Assembly (NCBI GenBank): GCA_000174895.1
Contig: ACOK01000116.1
Span: forward strand, 107,475-171,474
Source: Ruminococcus flavefaciens FD-1
GTDB lineage: Bacteria; Bacillota; Clostridia; Oscillospirales; Ruminococcaceae
Direction: 5' to 3'
Length of the DNA stretch: 64,000 nt
This document shows, piece by piece, positions 60,046-64,000 of this stretch. The translations under genes and the position numbers were made by a program. Position 1 is the first letter of the stretch. The number at the start of each line of letters is the position of its first letter. The notes below the pieces were generated by a model. That model ran no database searches and was not told where the DNA came from. It was given only the letters and a program-made list of their open reading frames with translations.

Positions 60046-60329
60046 TCTATTACCTCCATTCCGTCGGGGAATTTTACAGCTTCCACATCGGTGTCATTGA
60101 AAGCCGTGCGCTCAACAGCAAGCACCTGAACTCCGCCCAGGGTCTGCGGAATTTCAGGGCGCTTGCTTGTGCCGATGTAGTAAACTATCGTATTGCCGTC
60201 ATAAATATAATCTGCTTCGGTGGTGCGGTCAAACCTGGCCGAAAAGTATGCCCGTGCGGCAAGAGATGTCCATAGATCCGCAGAAACACCCGTTCTGCCT
60301 GCACGGAGAATGTCGTAAAGCCTGAGCAT
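60042..60329 (-). CDS. Small protein ending in a BspA-like LRR unit
   Basis: A 95-aa protein. MLRLYDILRAGRTG opens with a helix. The end (IPQTLGGVQVLAVERTAFND then DVEAVKFPDGMEVIE) is one BspA-type leucine-rich repeat. The start at 60329 follows GAGGAGGG; a longer frame to 60503 lies mostly inside the upstream gene. The stop overlaps the next gene (ATGA), and the start is one base after the previous stop (TGAAATG). The role is probably structural, with the other three genes. Confidence 0.66.
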   Translation of the reverse strand: MLRLYDILRAGRTGVSADLWTSLAARAYFSARFDRTTEADYIYDGNTIVYYIGTSKRPEIPQTLGGVQVLAVERTAFNDTDVEAVKFPDGMEVIE

Positions 60330-60330
60330 T

Positions 60331-60570
60331 TCAGCCCTCCTCGGGGGTATAGGCGCCCGAACCGTCCTGAGCGTACCATGTGCCTGTACTGTCGAGAGCG
60401 TAGAAATCTCCCGTACTGATGTCGTGGGCGAGACTGCCCTGATACAGTCTGCTTGTGCCGAAATAATCGGCAGCAGGAAGGTCTTCGGCTGTGTCAATGT
60501 CAAGTTCCGCCCTGTAGTAGCAGATGCCGTTTTCGTATCTGATAAAAACTCTGTCTCTGACTGATATCAT
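60331..60570 (-). CDS. Small phage-like structural protein
   Basis: A 79-aa protein starting MISVRDRVFIRYENGICYYR. The middle YFGTSRLYQGSLAHDISTG and the end YALDSTGTWYAQDGSGAY match the look of small tail or baseplate-associated phage proteins with a 'Tyr-x-Leu-Asp-Ser-x-Gly-x-Trp' element. The start at 60570 overlaps the stop of a 14-codon ORF by ATGA and has GAAAGGAG. First long gene of the cassette. Confidence 0.62.
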   Translation of the reverse strand: MISVRDRVFIRYENGICYYRAELDIDTAEDLPAADYFGTSRLYQGSLAHDISTGDFYALDSTGTWYAQDGSGAYTPEEG

Positions 60571-60611
60571 AGTTTTCTCCTTTCGGTGAATGTGGTTGAT
60601 GATCGGGTCAT
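60567..60611 (-). CDS. 14-codon ORF upstream of the phage-like cassette (possible leader peptide)
   Basis: Begins with ATG at 60611 behind a strong AAAGGAGGAG and encodes MTRSSTTFTERRKL; its TGA overlaps the next gene's ATG. Its length and coupling suggest a leader or a regulatory mini-ORF. It could also be a coincidence. Confidence 0.4.
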   Translation of the reverse strand: MTRSSTTFTERRKL

Positions 60612-60746
60612 TCTCCTCCTTTCTCCGCAGCTTTCATAAGAGGGCAGAAAAAGGCGGCTTTTCAATGCAATGGCGTTGAATAATGAAAAAATTTCATCAG
60701 ATTTTCACATAAGGCTGATTGTTAAGGCAGAATTCACAAAATATTG

Positions 60747-60775
60747 TTGAATATATTCCTCTTTTGTGATATAAT
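60747..60775 (+). promoter_or_regulatory. Sigma-A promoter for the HD-GYP gene
   Basis: TTGAAT (60747-60752), 17 bp, TATAAT (60770-60775). Confidence 0.7.
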
Positions 60776-60842
60776 ATAGGTTATCATAATAAAACAGCTC
60801 GATAAATAAAATAACAGCTTTAATGATAGATGGAGAATAATT

Positions 60843-63008
60843 ATGACAAAAAGCAAAGAATCCGCCGAAAGGAAAAGGCGGAATATCATAACTACCATAC
60901 TGTGTTTTGCAGGCATTATCCTGAATCTTCTGTTCTGCCGCTTATGCGAGGCAACGGGGATACCCCTTTATCTCGACACGGTGGGCACTATTGCCGCATC
61001 CGTTATGGGCGGCTCTCTCCCCGGAGTTATTATCGGATTTTTCACCAATATCTTCAAGAGCTTTTCCGACAGTTCTTCCCTGTATTACGGGGCTCTCAAT
61101 GTGCTGATAGCTCTTGTTTCGTCATGGCTTGCAAAAAAGGGATTTTTCAGATCGCCCATAAAAATAGTGATGGCGGTCGTCATCCTCTCTCTGATAGGCG
61201 GCGGTCTGGGCACGCTGATACCGTGGTATACGGACGGCGTCAGCTTCGACAGCGAGTCACTCAGCGCAGTGCTGTACAACACCGGCGTACTAAATCAGCA
61301 AGGTGCGCAGCTGACAGCAAATCTGCTGATAGATTTTGCGGACAAGGCGATTACAGTTGCCATAGTGCTGATAATGATGAAGCTTATCCCCGAAAAGGCA
61401 CAGAAGCTTTTCAGCTTCACGGGCTGGCTTCAGACTCCGCTTTCCAACGAGGAATCAGCCGCTGCAAGAAAAACACAGTTCCGCATAATGTCGCTGAGGA
61501 CGAAGATACTCATAGTGCTCAGCGCATCCCTTGCCGCCGTATCAATAGCAGCTACAGGCATATGCATACACCTTTACAAAAACGCCCTCATCAAGGACCA
61601 CACCAAGCTTGCCGGAAGTACCGCACAGATCGCCGCAGGACTGATAGACCCTGACAAGGTGGATGACTACATCAGTCAGGGCGCAAATGCCGAGGGCTAT
61701 AACGAGACCATGAAGCTTCTGGAGAAGCTGAGAAACAGTTCCATCAATATCCAGTATATCTACGTTTACAAGATACTCCCCGACGGCTGCCATGTGGTTT
61801 TCGATGTGGATACGGAGGAAAAAAAAGGTCTGGAAGCAGGAAGTGTTGAGCAGTTCGATGAGAGTTTCGCTCCCTACATAGACGATCTCATCGCCGGCAA
61901 GGAGATCGGGCCGATAATCTCCGATGACACCTACGGATGGCTGCTGACCATTTATCAGCCCGTTTATGACAGCAGCGGAAAATGCGTCTGCTACGCCGCA
62001 GCTGACGTTTCCATGGACCGTATAGGCATGATAGAGCGCAGCTTCATCGTTGAAATGCTGTCCCTTTTCCTGGGATTCTTCATACTCATATTCGTTCTCA
62101 TCAGATGGCTCATCGAGTACCACATCATTCTCCCTGTGAACTCAATTGCCATGAGCACGGGAACTTTCGCCTATGACACGGAAAAAGCCCGTGAGAACAG
62201 CATCGAGCGCATACATGAGCTGAATATCCACACAGGAGACGAGGTCGAGAATCTCTATCACGCCATTGCCAAGACATCCGACGACAGTATGCGCTACGTT
62301 GCGGATGTTCAGCAGAAAACCGAGGAGCTTGCACAGATGCAGAATGCACTTATCATGGTGCTGGCTGACATCGTGGAGAGCCGTGACAAGAACACAGGCG
62401 CTCATGTACGCAAGACCGCCGCATATACCGAAATAATCCTGGACAAGATGAAGGAGAAGGGCTACTACGGGGATATTCTCACCGACAAGTTCATTTCCGA
62501 CGTGGTCAACTCCGCACCGCTTCACGACGTAGGAAAAATTCAGGTCCCCGATGCTATCCTCAACAAGCCCGGCAGGCTGACTGACGAGGAGTTCGAGATA
62601 ATGAAACAGCACACCATTGCAGGTCAGGATATAATCTCTCAGGCCATCGACCTTGTACCGAATTCGGGCTATCTCACCGAGGCACGTAACCTTACCGCCT
62701 ATCATCACGAAAAATGGGACGGCTCAGGCTACCCTTACGGCATTGCAGGAGAAGAGATACCGCTTTCCGCAAGAGTTATGGCGGTTGCGGATGTTTTCGA
62801 CGCCCTTGTGTCACGGCGCAGCTATAAGGAGCCTATGCCCTACGAAAAGGCAGTTCAGATCATCAGGGACGGCGCAGGCAAGCATTTCGATCCGCTCATA
62901 GTGGACGCATTCGTCAGCGCAGACGAGGCCGTCAGAAAAGTCGAAAAGGAGTTCAGCGAACTCAGCGACGAAAAAGGCTGGTTCGACCACAAAAAAGCCC
63001 ATAAGTAA
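60843..63008 (+). CDS. HD-GYP signalling protein with ECF-S-like membrane sensor
   Basis: A 721-aa protein. Residues 15-185 are a five-to-six-helix membrane domain whose PLYLDTVGTIAASVMGG and LPGVIIGFFTNIFKS stretches look like the substrate-binding subunit of ECF transporters. Residues 220-400 form a helix plus extracytoplasmic CACHE-like domain, 402-425 a second membrane helix, about 430-490 a HAMP-like linker, and about 500-700 an HD-GYP phosphodiesterase with all signature residues: HDVGKIQVPDAILNKPG (His561-Asp562), HHEKWDGSGYP and PLSARVMAVADVFDAL. Expected activity: hydrolysis of cyclic-di-GMP or a related dinucleotide in response to an external small molecule. RBS TGGAGA. Single gene. 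Confidence 0.88.
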   Translation: MTKSKESAERKRRNIITTILCFAGIILNLLFCRLCEATGIPLYLDTVGTIAASVMGGSLPGVIIGFFTNIFKSFSDSSSLYYGALNVLIALVSSWLAKKGFFRSPIKIVMAVVILSLIGGGLGTLIPWYTDGVSFDSESLSAVLYNTGVLNQQGAQLTANLLIDFADKAITVAIVLIMMKLIPEKAQKLFSFTGWLQTPLSNEESAAARKTQFRIMSLRTKILIVLSASLAAVSIAATGICIHLYKNALIKDHTKLAGSTAQIAAGLIDPDKVDDYISQGANAEGYNETMKLLEKLRNSSINIQYIYVYKILPDGCHVVFDVDTEEKKGLEAGSVEQFDESFAPYIDDLIAGKEIGPIISDDTYGWLLTIYQPVYDSSGKCVCYAAADVSMDRIGMIERSFIVEMLSLFLGFFILIFVLIRWLIEYHIILPVNSIAMSTGTFAYDTEKARENSIERIHELNIHTGDEVENLYHAIAKTSDDSMRYVADVQQKTEELAQMQNALIMVLADIVESRDKNTGAHVRKTAAYTEIILDKMKEKGYYGDILTDKFISDVVNSAPLHDVGKIQVPDAILNKPGRLTDEEFEIMKQHTIAGQDIISQAIDLVPNSGYLTEARNLTAYHHEKWDGSGYPYGIAGEEIPLSARVMAVADVFDALVSRRSYKEPMPYEKAVQIIRDGAGKHFDPLIVDAFVSADEAVRKVEKEFSELSDEKGWFDHKKAHK

Positions 63009-63157
63009 AATGGCAATAGCCGCTGCGCCGTCAGCGGTGCTGCCTTAATATGAGGAAGGCGGTACTTATAAAGAAGTTTTTACACGAGTCTATTGAGGGA
63101 AACCCTTTTGAAAAAGGGTTCTCCCTCAAACTCCCTTCCTAAAACTTTCAGTATTAA

Positions 63158-63258
63158 TTTTTGCCCATTATAGGGCGCACTTGAAAGAAATGAAAAATTC
63201 TTACTTTACTTGTGTGCGCCCTATAATGGGCAAAAATTCTATTAAAAGTCTTTGGAAA
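63158..63258. repeat. Long palindrome with conserved flanks, copy 2
   Basis: Perfect 23-bp arms TTTTTGCCCATTATAGGGCG with CAC (63158-63180) and their inverse (63214-63236), loop 33 bases. The right flank TTCTATTAAAAGTCTTTGGA equals copy 1 at 47467-47583. The left flank (CTTCCTAAAACTTTCAGTAT) is an imperfect inverse of the right flank, so the palindrome extends further. No gene is supported in 63009-63410. Confidence 0.85.
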
Positions 63259-63310
63259 GGGGTGCAGCATACTCATATCGTAGTAAAGATAAATCAAATC
63301 GAATAGGACA

Positions 63311-63345
63311 AAAGGCGGTACTATTGCTCATGTAGTACCGCCTTT
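63311..63345. terminator. Strong stem-loop, probable bidirectional terminator
   Basis: AAAGGCGGTACTA-TTGCTCATG-TAGTACCGCCTTT, 13-bp perfect arms, between the convergent HD-GYP and XRE genes. T-tracts are short on both sides. Confidence 0.7.
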
Positions 63346-63410
63346 AATTAAAAATATTGCATCAGCTATGAGATAAAGCATAATATCATACTATTAATGC
63401 TTGAAAATAC

Positions 63411-63746
63411 TTAATCGTTAAAGCTATCATTTAACATATTGATAAACGCAAGGCATAAACGCTGATTTTCAAGAGATAGCGTCTGAAATTTATCAAGAAG
63501 AGCAAATGTCATTTCTGAATAATCTGGGCTTTTTATTGCTCCAACAAGAAGATGGTCAGGCGTAGTATTGAGTGCATTGCAGATACGCAAGAAAACTTCA
63601 AGACTAGGAATAGATCGAGCTGTCTCAATGCAGGAAAGATACTTATCATTAAGATCTGCCAACTCGCATACCTCGACTTGCTTCAAATGAAGTTCCTTTC
63701 TACGTCTTGCTATGTTTAAGCCAACCTGTTTATAGTCCAGTTCCAC
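63411..63746 (-). CDS. XRE-family transcriptional regulator
   Basis: A 111-aa protein with a helix-turn-helix at about residues 5-60: QVGLNIARRRKELHLKQVEV, DLNDKYLSCIETARSIPS and LEVFLRICNALNTTPDHLL. The C-terminal 50 residues (SPDYSEMTFALLDKFQTL) may dimerise. The GTG at 63746 is five bases after AGAGGTGA; an ATG at 63764 lies upstream of that site and is less likely. Divergent from the SPFH-like gene at 63948, whose promoter carries a TATTCT/AGAATA inverted repeat, so it may regulate that gene. Confidence 0.84.
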   Translation of the reverse strand: MELDYKQVGLNIARRRKELHLKQVEVCELADLNDKYLSCIETARSIPSLEVFLRICNALNTTPDHLLVGAIKSPDYSEMTFALLDKFQTLSLENQRLCLAFINMLNDSFND

Positions 63747-63810
63747 ACCACTCACCTCTATCATTTAGAATACATATTTCCACAAGCAGAGTAAACAGCG
63801 TTAAAGTGTA

Positions 63811-63847
63811 TATTCTACTTGACATAAGAATATAATTGTAGTATAAT
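63811..63847 (+). promoter_or_regulatory. Consensus promoter and operator-like repeat before the SPFH-like gene
   Basis: TTGACA (63819-63824), 17 bp, TATAAT (63842-63847). TATTCT (63811-63816) and AGAATA (63827-63832) form an inverted repeat around the -35 box. Confidence 0.72.
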
Positions 63848-63947
63848 AAGAATTATAGTAAATATTCACAAAATATTCTTGAAATAATAAGATTATTGTG
63901 GCTTGCACTTGTCACTAAAGCACGATTAGAATTTGGTAGGTGATAAA

Positions 63948-64000
63948 ATGAAAATAGCAGATATTATCAAATATGAGGGCGATAATAGTACTTTTGTATG
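63948..64000 (+). CDS. SPFH-domain (virion-core-like) protein, N-terminal fragment
   Basis: The first 17 codons, MKIADIIKYEGDNSTFV, before the window ends. This opening is the same as that of bacterial SPFH-domain proteins (stomatin-like, sometimes labelled virion core protein) as I recall them; the identification rests on this short stretch only. GGTAGGTGA precedes the ATG. Such genes often sit next to XRE regulators or stress genes. Confidence 0.5.
   Translation, partial: MKIADIIKYEGDNSTFV

Noticed and set aside
63052..63260. Possible small gene in the gap after the HD-GYP gene
   Set aside because: The region is taken up by a palindromic repeat and its flanks; no ORF has a ribosome site.

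Overview
The window looks like chromosome of an obligately anaerobic, fibre-degrading Firmicute, most likely a Ruminococcus (Oscillospiraceae). The main reasons are a secreted GH10/GH43 xylan-degrading enzyme with an internal Ruminococcus-type dockerin, a GH94 cellobiose phosphorylase, a ferredoxin-dependent 2-keto-acid oxidoreductase, and Gram-positive signals (GGAGG ribosome binding sites, many TTGACA-17-TATAAT promoters). No rRNA, tRNA, CRISPR, integrase or transposase was seen.

Layout. 0-7.5 kb: a TatD-associated radical SAM protein, alanine racemase, a SLOG protein, an LCP-like protein, TatD nuclease, a PP2C phosphatase and a HAD hydrolase, with a 140-bp tandem repeat. 7.5-16 kb: an aryl/keto-acid cluster (iorA, three uncharacterised ORFs including an 828-aa Lys/Pro/Glu/Ala repeat membrane protein, iorB, a phenylacetate-CoA ligase, an ACT protein with a frameshift). 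16-31 kb: a lipase-like hydrolase, the glycogen/maltodextrin pair malQ-glgP, an ECF S component, a methyltransferase, a 211-bp tandem array, then cellobiose phosphorylase, an aldose epimerase and citrate synthase. 31-40 kb: two CPBP-like membrane proteins, tadA, recQ and the multimodular xylanase. 40-48 kb: a Spo0A-like protein with a degenerate receiver, serC-serA, an M50 protease, an epimerase and an iron-type alcohol dehydrogenase. 48-54 kb: small genes, then the lysine operon asd-(four-helix protein)-dapA-dapB behind a clear lysine riboswitch. 54-58 kb: queA, two tandem PAS proteins, tgt, a phosphatase and a glutathione peroxidase. 58.8-60.6 kb: a tightly overlapping cassette of small LRR/tail-fibre-like genes with a 14-codon leader ORF. 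60.8-64 kb: an HD-GYP protein with an ECF-S-like membrane sensor, an XRE regulator and the start of an SPFH-like gene.

Together the genes describe a cell that degrades xylan and cellulose outside, phosphorolyses cellobiose and glycogen inside, makes serine and lysine/diaminopimelate, and activates and reduces aryl or keto acids with ferredoxin. The intergenic DNA is unusually rich in repeats. At least four families recur: GTAGGG-flanked palindromes; a MITE-like family with AATTCGTAAT inverted ends; a GAGCGA/TCGCTC-ended hairpin element placed before iorA and malQ; and a long palindrome with conserved flanks.

Three otherwise sound genes (the ACT protein, dapA and the xylanase start) are each broken by one- or two-base indels. 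I think sequence error is more likely than real decay, so these loci should be checked against reads. I did not find a convincing wholly new multi-gene system. The best candidates for something undescribed are the repeat elements (especially the one bracketing the four-helix-bundle gene inside the lysine operon), the three ORFs embedded between iorA and iorB, and the Spo0A-like pseudo-receiver protein.
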